From Rhodospirillales bacterium (lineage in GTDB: Bacteria > Pseudomonadota > Alphaproteobacteria > Rhodospirillales > Shumkoniaceae), in assembly GCA_028281785.1 (NCBI GenBank), contig JANQJG010000122.1:1-64000 (forward strand): a stretch of 64,000 nucleotides of DNA. The letters are read 5' to 3'. Shown piece by piece: positions 47,784 to 56,901 of the stretch. The first letter of the stretch is position 1. Each line of letters opens with the position of its first letter. A model generated the notes under the pieces. It did no database searches and was not told where the DNA came from. It saw only the letters and a program-made list of their open reading frames with translations. A program made the translations under genes and the position numbers.

Positions 47784-48557
47784 GTGGCGTTGAGCTTTTT
47801 CAAGAGACTTCAACTCGATATCGACGGCTACATGACGCGCGACCCCGCGGCGCGGTCGCGAATCGAGGTTGCGCTCTGCTATCCGGGCTTCCACGCGTTG
47901 CTGGTTTATCGTTTGTCCAACTGGCTTTGGCGGCATGGCTGGCGGCTGGCGGCCCGTTTCCTGTCACATCTGGGCCGAATGGTGACCGATATCGAGATCC
48001 ATCCCGGTGCGCACATCGGAGGGGGGTTGGTCATCGATCACGGGCATGGCGTGGTTGTCGGCGAAACCTCGATTATTGGCGATGACGTCACGCTTTACCA
48101 GGGGGTCACGCTGGGAGGCATCGCGCCGTCGGTGAACTCCCGCGAGCAGGTCGATCAGAAGCGGCATCCGACACTGAGCGACGGTGTGATCGTCGGATCG
48201 GGCGCCCAGGTCCTCGGCCCCATCACGATCGGCGAGGGTGCCCGTGTCGGGGCCAACGCGGTGGTCACGCGGGATGTTCCGCCGGGTGTGACGGCGGCGG
48301 GGATTCCAGCCCGCGTCATCATGCCGCGCGACAAGGCAAAGGCGCGGGAGTTTGTCGCGTACGGCACGCCGGCAGACGAGCTGTTCGACCCCGTACTTCG
48401 GCATATTGACAGCCTGCGCGGCCAGCTCACGCTTTTGGCCGAGCGGGTGGAGGAGCTGGAATCGCGCCTTGGTGAAGAGGCGCCCGCGGACAGTGATCAA
48501 GTCGGCGACAGGGTAGGGGACACCCGCTCCTTGGGCGACAAACGAGGGGTTGCCTGA
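47784..48557 (+). CDS. cysE: Serine O-acetyltransferase
   Basis: A 257-residue CysE: helical N-terminal region, then a left-handed parallel beta-helix of hexapeptide repeats ([38 protein letters not shown]) ending at AAGIPARVI. It makes O-acetylserine for cysteine synthesis. The tail after residue 215 is longer than usual and acidic. Start GTG 47784 with AGGA upstream. First of a group with iscR and two desulfurases, so cysteine supply and sulfur mobilisation are linked. Confidence 0.94.
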   Translation: MALSFFKRLQLDIDGYMTRDPAARSRIEVALCYPGFHALLVYRLSNWLWRHGWRLAARFLSHLGRMVTDIEIHPGAHIGGGLVIDHGHGVVVGETSIIGDDVTLYQGVTLGGIAPSVNSREQVDQKRHPTLSDGVIVGSGAQVLGPITIGEGARVGANAVVTRDVPPGVTAAGIPARVIMPRDKAKAREFVAYGTPADELFDPVLRHIDSLRGQLTLLAERVEELESRLGEEAPADSDQVGDRVGDTRSLGDKRGVA

Positions 48558-48592
48558 GCGATAGCATTTCTTCAAGGGAAGGAGGTAGGGAG

Positions 48593-49063
48593 GTGAGACT
48601 TAGCACGAAAGGACGGTATGCGGTGATGGCGATGGTAGACCTTGCCAGTCACAGCAATGGCAAGCCGGTGGCACTCGCGGACATTGCCGAACGGCAGGAG
48701 ATATCGCTCTCCTACCTCGAACAGTTGTTCGGCAAGCTTCGCAAGGGTGGGCTTGTGAAGAGTGTCAGAGGGCCCGGGGGCGGTTATCTGCTTGCCAGGG
48801 ATTCCGGCGAGACCCGCGTTTCTGACATCATCATGGCCGTGGATGAGCTGATCAAGGCGACCCGTTGCACACCCGGTTCGCCGACGGGATGCCATCTCAA
48901 CAAAAGTCGATGCATGACGCATGACCTTTGGGAAGAACTGGGCAACCAGATCTACCTCTATCTCAGCTCCGTGACACTCGAGGACATCTGCGAACGGCGT
49001 GTCCTGGGAACCAGCGGTCTGATCTACGGCGAAGAATCCGACAGGAGAGTGGCGGCGCAATAG
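48593..49063 (+). CDS. iscR: IscR, Rrf2-family FeS-sensing regulator
   Basis: A 156-residue Rrf2 regulator. The winged helix is MRLSTKGRYAVMAMVDLA through EQLFGKLRKGGLVKSVRGPG. The three cluster cysteines are Cys92, Cys100 and Cys107 (CTPGSPTGC, SRCMTHDLW). The first spacing is two residues longer than in E. coli IscR. It senses FeS cluster supply and normally represses its own operon. Start GTG 48593 follows a strong AAGGAGG. Confidence 0.93.
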   Translation: MRLSTKGRYAVMAMVDLASHSNGKPVALADIAERQEISLSYLEQLFGKLRKGGLVKSVRGPGGGYLLARDSGETRVSDIIMAVDELIKATRCTPGSPTGCHLNKSRCMTHDLWEELGNQIYLYLSSVTLEDICERRVLGTSGLIYGEESDRRVAAQ

Positions 49064-49086
49064 CCGGCGTCTCGCGATCACCGATC

Positions 49087-50214
49087 ATGGCACGGGTCGC
49101 TTATCTCGATCACAACGCGACAACGCCCGTGCGGCCTGAGGTCGCCCGGGTGATGGCTGATGCGTTGGCGGTGATCGGCAACCCGTCGTCCGTCCACGCT
49201 TATGGGCGGACGGCGCGCCGCTGGATCGAAGAGGCGCGCGAGAGGGCCGCCCGTCTGGTCGGCGCCCTTCCCGAACAGGTCGTGTTCACGAGCGGCGGGA
49301 CCGAGGCGAACAACCTTGCGATCAGGGGCTGCGGACGGGAGCGCATTCTTGTCTCGGCGGTCGAGCATGATTCGGTGCTGGGGGCCGTCGATGGGGCGGA
49401 GCGTATTCCGGTTGACGGCGACGGCGTCGTCGACCTCGATGCCTTGGAACGAATGCTGGGCGGGGACGGATCCGGGACGCTTGTCTGCATGATGCTCGCC
49501 AACAACGAGACCGGCGCCATCCAGCCCCTGCGGAACGTCGTCGAGCGCGCGCACGGGGTCGGGGCGCTGGTGCACTGCGATGCCGTTCAGGCTGCCGGCA
49601 AGATCGCGGTGGACGTGACCGCGCTGGGGGTTGACCTGCTTAGCCTATCGGCTCACAAGATGGGTGGGCCTCAAGGCGTTGGGGCGCTGGTTGTCGGTGA
49701 TGGCGTGCCGTTGACGGCTTTTCTGCGCGGCGGCGGGCAAGAGCGGCGCCGGCGTTCGGGCACCGAGAATCTGCCGGGAATCACCGGCTTTGGCCGGGCG
49801 GCCGAATCGGCTTTCCATGGATTCGAGGCCTGGTCCGAAATCGAAGAACTTCGGGATTGGTTAGAGCGTGAAGTTAGGGGGACCGTCCCCGAGGCTCGAA
49901 TCTTCGGGGAAAGGGCGCCAAGGCTGCCAACCACGACCTGTCTTTCGATGCCCGGTGTCCCCGGTGAAACGCAGGTCATGGCCCTGGACTTGGCCGGGGT
50001 GGCGGTCAGCGCCGGGTCGGCCTGTTCCTCGGGAAAGGTCGCTGAGAGTCACGTCCTTTCCGCGATGGGGGCGGGGTCCGACGCGGGCTGTGCCATTCGG
50101 GTGAGCCTGGGATGGACGACACGGGCCGAGGACGTGGATCGGTTTCTGGAGGCCTGGGTAGGTTTGCGCGACCGGTTGCGCGCGCGGAAAAGAGCGGCGG
50201 CGACAGCCGCCTGA
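49087..50214 (+). CDS. Cysteine desulfurase (first of two, NifS/IscS type)
   Basis: A 375-residue PLP desulfurase: VAYLDHNATTPVRPEV at the N-terminus, PLP lysine in SLSAHKMGGPQG, catalytic cysteine in SAGSACSSGKVAESHVL. It releases sulfur from cysteine as a persulfide. Start ATG 49087, 24 bases after iscR. It differs from the next gene in many positions, so the two are ancient paralogues rather than a recent copy. Confidence 0.93.
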   Translation: MARVAYLDHNATTPVRPEVARVMADALAVIGNPSSVHAYGRTARRWIEEARERAARLVGALPEQVVFTSGGTEANNLAIRGCGRERILVSAVEHDSVLGAVDGAERIPVDGDGVVDLDALERMLGGDGSGTLVCMMLANNETGAIQPLRNVVERAHGVGALVHCDAVQAAGKIAVDVTALGVDLLSLSAHKMGGPQGVGALVVGDGVPLTAFLRGGGQERRRRSGTENLPGITGFGRAAESAFHGFEAWSEIEELRDWLEREVRGTVPEARIFGERAPRLPTTTCLSMPGVPGETQVMALDLAGVAVSAGSACSSGKVAESHVLSAMGAGSDAGCAIRVSLGWTTRAEDVDRFLEAWVGLRDRLRARKRAAATAA

Positions 50215-51453
50215 ATGTGTCCGGAAAGAAAGGGCAAGGCCGTGACAGGCGCCAGTGGGCAGTCGCCAAACGAACAGCCGATCTATCTCGATTTCCAGGC
50301 CACCACGCCGACGGATCCCCATGTCGTCGAGGCGATGCTCCCCTACTTCACCGAGCGCTTCGGCAATCCGCATTCGCGCAGCCATGCCATTGGCGGACGG
50401 GCCGAGGAAGCCGTGGAGCAGGCGCGCGCTCGGATCGCCGGCGTCATCGGCGCCGACCCTCGGGAAATCATCTTCACCTCCGGGGCCACCGAGTCGAACA
50501 ATCTCGCGCTGAAGGGCGTGGCGCATTTCTACCAGGATCGAAAGAACCACGTTGTCACCTGCGTCACCGAGCACAAATGCGTGCTTGAGGCGGCGGGCCG
50601 GTTGGAACGGGATGGCTTCCGCGTCTCTTATCTGGGCGTGCGCGACGACGGCCTCGTCGACCTGGATGAGTTGGCCGACGCCATCACCGAGGATACGGTC
50701 CTGGTTTCGATCATGGCGGCCCACAACGAAATCGGCATCCTTCAACCGATCGCCGAGATCGGTGCCCTGTGCCGTGAGCATGGCGTGTTCTTCCACACGG
50801 ACGCGGCCCAGGCGGTCGGGAAGATCCCTCTCGACGTGGCGGAGATGGGCATCGATCTGATGAGCATTTCCGGCCACAAGGTCTATGGGCCGATGGGGAT
50901 CGGGGCGCTGTATGTCCGGCGGCGCCCGCGGGTCCGGTTGGCCGCGCAGATCGACGGTGGCGGTCAGGAGCGGGGCATGCGGTCCGGTACGTTGCCTACG
51001 CCCCTCTGCATCGGTCTCGGCCAGGCCTGCGCACTCGCGGCGCGGGAAATGGGATCGGAGGCGCCGCGCCTGCGCGCGTTGCGGGATCGGTTTCTCGACC
51101 GCGTCCGGCAGCGCCTGCCCGATGTCCGGACGAATGGCGACATGACACGGCGACTGCCCGGCAGTCTCAATCTGACGTTTCCGGGCATCGATGCAGAGGC
51201 GCTGATGACCGCGCTACCCGGCGTGGCATTCTCTTCCGGCTCTGCCTGCACCTCGGCGTCCCTGGAGCCCTCCTATGTCTTACGGGCCCTTGGCGTCGAC
51301 GAGGAAGCGGCCCGTGCCAGCGTCCGGTTCGGATTCGGGCGGACCACGACCGAGGAGGAAGTGGACCGGGCCGTGGACCAGGTGGTCGAGGGGGTCGAAC
51401 GCCTGCGCAGCGGGAGCCGGGCCTGGGCGAATGCCTCTCAGATCGCCGGGTAG
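50215..51453 (+). CDS. iscS: Cysteine desulfurase (second of two, IscS type)
   Basis: A 412-residue (or 403, if GTG 50242 is used) desulfurase: [23 protein letters not shown] lysine in [12 protein letters not shown], catalytic loop [17 protein letters not shown]. The loop and the [10 protein letters not shown] start are closer to housekeeping IscS than the first copy is. ATG 50215 follows directly on the upstream stop without a Shine-Dalgarno; GTG 50242 has AAAGGG upstream. Likely donor for FeS assembly and possibly for TusA. Confidence 0.93.
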   Translation: MCPERKGKAVTGASGQSPNEQPIYLDFQATTPTDPHVVEAMLPYFTERFGNPHSRSHAIGGRAEEAVEQARARIAGVIGADPREIIFTSGATESNNLALKGVAHFYQDRKNHVVTCVTEHKCVLEAAGRLERDGFRVSYLGVRDDGLVDLDELADAITEDTVLVSIMAAHNEIGILQPIAEIGALCREHGVFFHTDAAQAVGKIPLDVAEMGIDLMSISGHKVYGPMGIGALYVRRRPRVRLAAQIDGGGQERGMRSGTLPTPLCIGLGQACALAAREMGSEAPRLRALRDRFLDRVRQRLPDVRTNGDMTRRLPGSLNLTFPGIDAEALMTALPGVAFSSGSACTSASLEPSYVLRALGVDEEAARASVRFGFGRTTTEEEVDRAVDQVVEGVERLRSGSRAWANASQIAG

Positions 51454-51583
51454 CGCTCTGGCCGCCTCGCCGATCGGGACTTGCGATTTTGTCTCAGAAA
51501 CGCCATTAGAGGGTCGCGATGCCCCGGAGCGAGGGTGGACATGTCAGTCGTCACCCTCTCCCAAAAACGCAGGAGAAAGCTTA

Positions 51584-51922
51584 ATGCCTAAAATGACCTT
51601 CATCTATCCCGATGGGAGCAAGCGGGATGTGGAGGCGCCGTTGGGGCTGTCCCTGCTGGAGATCGCTCGCCTCCACGACATCGACATCGAGGGGGCCTGC
51701 GACGGATCGCTCGCCTGCTCGACCTGTCACGTGATCGTCGATCCCGACTGGTACGACGATTTGGAGGAGACGACGGAAGAAGAGGAGGACATGCTGGACC
51801 TCGCCTTCGACCTCACCCACACGTCCCGCCTGGGCTGTCAGATCCGGATGACGGAGAAGCTCGACGGCTTGGTCGTGAAGCTGCCCAACACGACCCGAAA
51901 CATACTCCTCGAGGACGCCTGA
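51584..51922 (+). CDS. fdx: [2Fe-2S] ferredoxin of the ISC type
   Basis: A 112-residue adrenodoxin-type ferredoxin with cluster cysteines 39, 45, 48 and 85 ([14 protein letters not shown] and RLGCQIRM). It supplies electrons for FeS assembly. Start: ATG 51584 with AGGAG upstream; a longer frame back to 51275 lies over iscS and was rejected. No iscU, iscA, hscA or hscB separates it from iscS, so the scaffold must be elsewhere (for instance SUF). Confidence 0.93.
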   Translation: MPKMTFIYPDGSKRDVEAPLGLSLLEIARLHDIDIEGACDGSLACSTCHVIVDPDWYDDLEETTEEEEDMLDLAFDLTHTSRLGCQIRMTEKLDGLVVKLPNTTRNILLEDA

Positions 51923-51927
51923 GCGCG

Positions 51928-52668
51928 TCAGCCCCGCCGCGCTACCACCTTCTGGTACAGCCCGCCGAAATAGGTCCGCTTGGACCATGTGAAGTCGCCC
52001 GGGCGGCTTGCGAACTCGGCGATATCATGCCGCCAGAGCGCCTTGGCAAAGGGCTCAAGACACGCGTTGACGGTGCCCAGGACGGGCCGGAGGGGATGCC
52101 ACCAGTGGGGCCTGTGGTAGTCGACGAACACCGCCTTGCCGCGGGGCTCGAGCGACCCGAGCAGGCCGTCGATGATGGCCCGCTTCTTGCCGTCCGGCAC
52201 CTCGTGCAGAAGGAAAAAGCATGTCACGGCGTCATAGGGCCCGCCGCCTGGGTCGGCCGCGTCGGCGAGGCGCACGGTGACCTGCGGCAGGCCGGTCACC
52301 TTGCGGCGGCACCGGGCGACCTGGACGGGCGCCACGTCGATGACGTCAAGCTCGCCCGAGGGGCCGAGATAGGCGGCGAGTTTGTTGACGAAGTTCCCGT
52401 AGACATGGGCCGGCAGCAAAACCCGGTCGCCGCGGCCGATCTCGGCCATGACGGCGCGCGTGAGCCGTCGCGCATTGCCGAACAGCAGCCCGTTGACCAC
52501 CGACGGCCGGTCGAGGAGGGCCACGTTTCGCGGGTTGAGGTAGGCCCAGGTATACACCTCCTCCAGATATCGCGGGACCGCGACTGGGGCCGTCTCGGCG
52601 GAGCTGGCTGTGGATACATCGTCAAGCGGGACGGGCGGGAGCTTCTCAACAACACCCGGGAAATTCAA
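51928..52668 (-). CDS. rquA: Rhodoquinone biosynthesis methyltransferase-like protein RquA
   Basis: A 246-residue methyltransferase-like protein matching RquA throughout as I know it: PRYLEEVYTWAYLNPRNV, the helix FGNARRLTRAVM, LDVIDVAPVQVARCRRK, CFFLLHEVPDGKKRAIID, VDYHRPHWWHPLRPVL, and KRTYFGGLYQKVV. RquA replaces the methoxy group of ubiquinone by an amino group to give rhodoquinone, the low-potential quinone used for fumarate reduction. Start TTG 52668 with GAGGAG upstream; no in-frame ATG is near. Convergent with fdx. Confidence 0.88.
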   Translation of the reverse strand: MNFPGVVEKLPPVPLDDVSTASSAETAPVAVPRYLEEVYTWAYLNPRNVALLDRPSVVNGLLFGNARRLTRAVMAEIGRGDRVLLPAHVYGNFVNKLAAYLGPSGELDVIDVAPVQVARCRRKVTGLPQVTVRLADAADPGGGPYDAVTCFFLLHEVPDGKKRAIIDGLLGSLEPRGKAVFVDYHRPHWWHPLRPVLGTVNACLEPFAKALWRHDIAEFASRPGDFTWSKRTYFGGLYQKVVARRG

Positions 52669-52971
52669 TTCCTCATCTCCTCGTTGTGTCTTTGCTTCAT
52701 CGCTCCGTCATTAGACTGCGGAGCGTCGCGTTTTACGCGGGCCGACTCCAGCCGTCAGATCCCCGAAGGGAACGAGGGCCAACCACCGGTGGGAGAACCG
52801 ACGGCGGTCGTCCCCGCGTCACTGGTGTCATCGTTCGGATTCCGGAGTCCGCGCGACGATCTTCGCCAAATAACATGAAGTGAGGTCGCGGAAAACCATA
52901 AAGCGCGGGGCTTGCCGGCCGTTCACCATGGATTTTCGCGATACGGCCCGACCGCCCCGGTTTAGCGGCGG
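52669..52971. other. 303-base gap between rquA and the importer ATPase
   Basis: No gene is supported. It holds an inverted repeat, CGCTCCG (52701-52707) with CGGAGCG (52719-52725), a small CGCG hairpin at 52727-52739, and on the plus strand (about 52768-52850) a stretch loosely resembling a cobalamin riboswitch core. The gap carries the rquA promoter region and the end of the importer transcript. Confidence 0.4.
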
Positions 52972-53760
52972 TCAGGCGGCCTGCGACCGTCGGCGCAGGG
53001 ATCTCAGCGGAGTCACCGTGGGCAGGCCATCATCAGCGAGTCGGACATCTGCAACGACTCCATAGACCTCGCGAATCATCTCGGCGTTCAGAACTTCCGC
53101 CGGCGCGCCCGCCGCGCGGACGCTCCCGCTTTGGAGAACGACCATCTCATCCGCGAATTTCGCGGCGAGATTGAGGTCATGCATGGCCAGCAGGGTCGCG
53201 ATTCGCCGCTCACTGGTCACACGCCGAATCGTCTCGAGCATATCGAGCTGATTCTGCAGATCCAGGTTGCTGATGGGTTCGTCGAGAAGCAGGACCCGAG
53301 GCTCCTCGGCCAGGGCCTGGGTGACGAAGACCATCTGCCGTTCGCCGCCGCTCAGCTCGTCGAGATAGCGGCTCCCGAACTCGTCCAGGCCCATCTCCTC
53401 CAAAATCGCCAGGGTTGCCTGAAGATCCGATTCGCCGACCCTGAGGGCGAGCGAATGAAGGCGGCCCAGGAGCACGGTCTCGAAGACCGTCAGCGCGGCC
53501 CGCGCGGGGGCTGTCTGCGGCAGATACCGGATCACGCGGCTGCGCTCGGGGCCAGCTAGCCCGCGAAGGGGCCGGCCGTCCAGGAGGACCTCGCCCTTGG
53601 CCTCCTCGAGGCCGAGGATACACCGCAGCAGCGTTGTCTTGCCGGCACCGTTCGGCCCCACCAGCGCCGCCATGCGCCCGGGGCGAAGGGTCAGGCCGAC
53701 ATCCCGCAGGACGGCCGATCCGTTATAGCCGAAAGCCAGATTTCGGACATCCAGGGTCAC
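52972..53760 (-). CDS. FecE/BtuD-type ABC importer ATPase
   Basis: A 262-residue ATPase: Walker A VGPNGAGKTTLL, Q-loop RYLPQTAP, signature ELSGGERQMVF, Walker B VLLLDEPISNLD, H-loop AMHDLN. It powers import of iron-siderophore, heme, cobalamin or a similar metal complex. The GTG start overlaps the permease stop (GTGA). Last gene of the three-gene importer. Confidence 0.92.
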   Translation of the reverse strand: MTLDVRNLAFGYNGSAVLRDVGLTLRPGRMAALVGPNGAGKTTLLRCILGLEEAKGEVLLDGRPLRGLAGPERSRVIRYLPQTAPARAALTVFETVLLGRLHSLALRVGESDLQATLAILEEMGLDEFGSRYLDELSGGERQMVFVTQALAEEPRVLLLDEPISNLDLQNQLDMLETIRRVTSERRIATLLAMHDLNLAAKFADEMVVLQSGSVRAAGAPAEVLNAEMIREVYGVVADVRLADDGLPTVTPLRSLRRRSQAA

Positions 53761-54857
53761 CAGTATCGCCTCCGCCCGCGAATCACCAGGTAGAGGAAAA
53801 ACGGAATGCCCATCAGCGAGGTGAGAATCCCGATCGGAAACAGCGCGCCGGGGATCACCAGCTTGCTTGCAGTCGATGCGGTGGACAGGATCAGGGCGCC
53901 GCAAAGGGCGGCCACGGGTAGAAAGTGCCTCTGGTCCTCGCCGACGAGCATGCGCGCGATATGCGGCGCGATCAGTCCCACGAAACCGATGGTCCCGACG
54001 AAGCATACGGCTGCTGCGGTAAGCACGGAGACGGTGAGGAAGACCCGCAGGCGCAGGCGCTCCACATGCACGCCCAGGCTGCGCGCCCGCTCGTCGCCGA
54101 GCTTGAGCGCGGTGAGCTTCCAGCAGTCGCGGAGCAGCAGGGGGAGGACGACGGCGACAACGGCCGCGACCATGCCGACCTTGGGCCAAGTCGCCTTGGC
54201 GAGGCTGCCAAACAGCCAGAAGACGATGGCCTGCAAGGCCTCTTCCGAGGCGAGGTATTGCAAGAAGGCGAGAAGGGAATGAAACAGGAAGAGCAGGGCG
54301 ATGCCCGCGAGGATCATGGTCTCCGAGCTCACGCCCCGAATGGTGCCCAGGAAATAGATCGCCAAGCAGGTGAGCAGCGCGAAGGCGAAGGCGTTGACCG
54401 GGACCAGATACTCGCCTGCAAAGGGCAGCACCCCGACACCCAGCACGATCGCCAGCGCCGCGCCGAAGCCCGCGCCGGCCGAGACGCCCAGGGTGTACGG
54501 GCTGGCCAGCGGGTTGGCGAGAATCGTCTGCATCTCGGCCCCGGCGATCCCCAGGGCGGCGCCGACGGCCAGCGCCAGCAGGGCGGTCGGCAGGCGCAGA
54601 TCCCACAGGATCACCTGGGCGGCTGGGCTGGCGTCGGCGGGGGCGAAAAGGGCCTCCACGATCTCTCCGAGCGTCAGCCCGGACGGGCCGACCGAAATGT
54701 CGATGATCGTCGTGAGGACACAGGCCGCCGCGAGCAGCAAAAGCGTCCGCGTCCTGTGGGCGACGATCGAGCGGTAAAGCGATCGGGCCCGCTCCGAACC
54801 GTCCGGGTCGACGGGCCGGTCGAAGGGGAGGGCGGACGACGTGTCGGGCGGGTTCAC
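53757..54857 (-). CDS. FecCD-type ABC importer permease
   Basis: A 366-residue permease with about ten helices, family segment LRLPTALLALAVGAALGIAGAEMQ split by LANPLASPYTLGVSAGAGFG, and the ATPase-coupling loop SLGVHVERLRLRV with GFVGLIAPHIARMLVG. The GTG start overlaps the binding-protein stop (GTGA), so all three importer genes are coupled. A longer frame upstream overlaps the binding protein and is not real. Confidence 0.9.
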   Translation of the reverse strand: MNPPDTSSALPFDRPVDPDGSERARSLYRSIVAHRTRTLLLLAAACVLTTIIDISVGPSGLTLGEIVEALFAPADASPAAQVILWDLRLPTALLALAVGAALGIAGAEMQTILANPLASPYTLGVSAGAGFGAALAIVLGVGVLPFAGEYLVPVNAFAFALLTCLAIYFLGTIRGVSSETMILAGIALLFLFHSLLAFLQYLASEEALQAIVFWLFGSLAKATWPKVGMVAAVVAVVLPLLLRDCWKLTALKLGDERARSLGVHVERLRLRVFLTVSVLTAAAVCFVGTIGFVGLIAPHIARMLVGEDQRHFLPVAALCGALILSTASTASKLVIPGALFPIGILTSLMGIPFFLYLVIRGRRRYW

Positions 54858-55993
54858 CGGATCGGCGCCTCCTCCGTCGCCAGCTTCATCATCCACAGCC
54901 CGCCGAACTCGACGGGCAGATAGGCGTCGTGGAAATCGCGGAAGCTGCGCTCGGGGTCGAGATCCTCGAAACGGTCGGGGTGGAAGATCTTGGCGAAGAA
55001 TTCGAGTGCCACGAAATCGTAGATGTGGCGCGACAGCCCATGATGGATGGCGTAGACGCGGCCGTTGCGCACGGCCTTCAGCCGATCCCAACCGGGCCGT
55101 TTCGTAAAGGCGGCCAGGCTTTCCTGCGACTCCAGGGCATCCGCGTAGTAGCCGAGCTTCATCGATGTGGGGTTCTTCGGCCAGTAGGAGCCGGTGATGA
55201 TTATGATGTCGGGATCCTCGGCGATCACCAGCTCGGGGCTGATCGGCCCCCAGCGTTCGATCACGCCCTCCGCGATGTTGTGCCCCCCGGCTTGCTTGAT
55301 GAGCGCACCCCACATGATGTCGCCATAGCTGTTGCCGAATTCGCCGGGGCCCTTGAAGCCCCCTTCGACATACACCTTGGGCCTTTCACGGGGATCGATC
55401 TCGGCCACCCGTTCGGTGATGGCCGCAACCCGCGAGCGGTAGAGATCGGCCAGTTCCCGGGCCCGGGCCTCCTTCCCCAGCACGCGGCCGAGGAGGAGGG
55501 TGCTGGCGACATGGCTTTCCACTGTGCCGGTGTGGTAGTCGACGAAGATTACCGGGATCCCAGCGGCCTCGAACCGTTTGACCTCGGTGTCGGCCTGGCG
55601 CACATAGTCGCGGTACATGATCACCAGGTCGGGCGCCAGCGAGATAACCTTCTCCGCGCTGAAGGTCTTCTTGGCGACATAGCCGACATCGGCCAAATCC
55701 TCGACCTCCGGCAGCGACTCCAGATATCTTTTCCAGATCCATTCGCGCCGCCCCTGCCAGTAGTTCCGGCTCCATCCCACGAGCCGGGGCAGGGCCTCGG
55801 GCCCGGCGACGGCGAGGTATTCCTCGACGTTGAAGGTGACGACGACGCGTTCCGCGGGGGCCGAAACGGTAACGTTTCGGCCTACGAGATCCGTAACCGT
55901 GATCGTCTCCTTGGCCGAGGCGCTGGCCGTTCCGGTCAGGATCAACAGGACCGCGATACTGGCATTCCGTATGACGTTTTTCATTTTCTTCAT
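54854..55993 (-). CDS. FecB/BtuF-type periplasmic binding protein
   Basis: About 379 residues with a signal peptide (NASIAVLLILTGTASASA) and the helical-backbone two-lobe fold: TVTDLVGRNVTVSAPAERVV, LVIMYRDYVRQADTEVKRF, IPVIFVDYHTG, EDPDIIIITGSYW. Longer than most members. Ligand unknown: iron chelate, heme, corrinoid or oxyanion are all possible. Start ATG 55993 is chosen; GTG 56008 is possible. The upstream 56009-56193 region has no clear riboswitch or Fur box. Confidence 0.85.
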   Translation of the reverse strand: MKKMKNVIRNASIAVLLILTGTASASAKETITVTDLVGRNVTVSAPAERVVVTFNVEEYLAVAGPEALPRLVGWSRNYWQGRREWIWKRYLESLPEVEDLADVGYVAKKTFSAEKVISLAPDLVIMYRDYVRQADTEVKRFEAAGIPVIFVDYHTGTVESHVASTLLLGRVLGKEARARELADLYRSRVAAITERVAEIDPRERPKVYVEGGFKGPGEFGNSYGDIMWGALIKQAGGHNIAEGVIERWGPISPELVIAEDPDIIIITGSYWPKNPTSMKLGYYADALESQESLAAFTKRPGWDRLKAVRNGRVYAIHHGLSRHIYDFVALEFFAKIFHPDRFEDLDPERSFRDFHDAYLPVEFGGLWMMKLATEEAPIR

Positions 55994-56132
55994 ACCGTTC
56001 CGGTGCACTTTTGCGTTTAGGGCCGAGGTTCGGCCGCCTTGCTCTTCTCACCTCGTTTGCGGAATGACGCCGTCCGTCATCTCAAGACGCCGGCGCGAGG
56101 CGGGATATACCCACTCCTTATCTTCGCGTCTT

Positions 56133-56169
56133 TCTAGAGCATTACAGGGCCAAATGGAATCAATTCTGA
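56133..56169. repeat. Candidate dispersed intergenic repeat
   Basis: This stretch opens with TCTAGAGCATTACAGGG and continues to GGAATCAATTCTGA with an internal short palindrome. It resembles the TCTAGAGCA...TGGAATCA elements I recall from alphaproteobacterial intergenic regions. Only one copy is seen here, so the assignment rests on memory. Confidence 0.3.
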
Positions 56170-56193
56170 TGGCGCCGCGGACGCCCGCCCCGT

Positions 56194-56901
56194 TCAGAAA
56201 CCGTTCGCGGTCAACCAGGTCTCCAGGCAGGCGGCGCCGATGGCCTGGGTCCGCTCGGCATGGCGCACGGTGTCGGACCTCAGCTCGGCGACGGAAATAC
56301 CGGGGGTCGCCGCGATCTCGCAGGTATGGCCGACGAACCAGGATTCGAGTCCCGAGGCCGTCGCTTCGAGATGGAACTGCAGGGCCAGTGCCTCGGGGCC
56401 GAAGCTGAAGGCTTGGTTTTCGCAGAAATCAGTGGAGGCTAGGCGAGTGGCGCCTTCGGGCAGGTCGAAGGTATCGCCGTGCCAGTGCAGGACGGCGACG
56501 CCATCCTCCGCCAGGGGGGCTAGGCAGGAGGCGCGGCCGGCATCGGTCAGGCGCACCGGCGCCCATCCGATCTCCTTGCCGCCCGTCGGGTAGACCCGGG
56601 CACCCAGGGCCCGCGCCATGAGCTGTGCGCCCAGGCAAAGGCCCAGGGTCGGCAGTCGCTGACTCAAGCGCCCTTCGAGCAGCCGGATTTCCTCGGCAAG
56701 GAATGGATAGTCCCCGGTGTCGTACACGCCGATCGGACCGCCGAGCACCACCAACAGATCCGGCGGAGTCCGCGAGAGCGCCGAGAGATCGTCCTGCGGC
56801 GCTTCCAGATACGCCACGTCGAAGCCGCGGTTCGCGAGAACCTGTTCGAAGCAGCCGAGGTCCTCGAACGGGACATGGCGGAGGGCAAGCGCCCGTTTCA
56901 C
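56194..56901 (-). CDS. Class I glutamine amidotransferase-like protein
   Basis: A 235-residue stand-alone amidotransferase domain with nucleophile Cys89 (LGLCLGAQLMA) and the catalytic His177/Glu179 pair (LQFHLEAT). It is of the GuaA-like type often annotated as glutamine amidotransferase, and may act on gamma-glutamyl compounds. The ATG overlaps the ProC-like stop by 4 bases, so these two are coupled. Substrate unknown. Confidence 0.88.
   Translation of the reverse strand: MKRALALRHVPFEDLGCFEQVLANRGFDVAYLEAPQDDLSALSRTPPDLLVVLGGPIGVYDTGDYPFLAEEIRLLEGRLSQRLPTLGLCLGAQLMARALGARVYPTGGKEIGWAPVRLTDAGRASCLAPLAEDGVAVLHWHGDTFDLPEGATRLASTDFCENQAFSFGPEALALQFHLEATASGLESWFVGHTCEIAATPGISVAELRSDTVRHAERTQAIGAACLETWLTANGF

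Noticed and set aside
52669-52971. True cobalamin riboswitch controlling the importer
   Set aside because: It would lie downstream of the importer genes and on the opposite strand, and the B12 box is not convincing. It is kept only as a low-interest finding.
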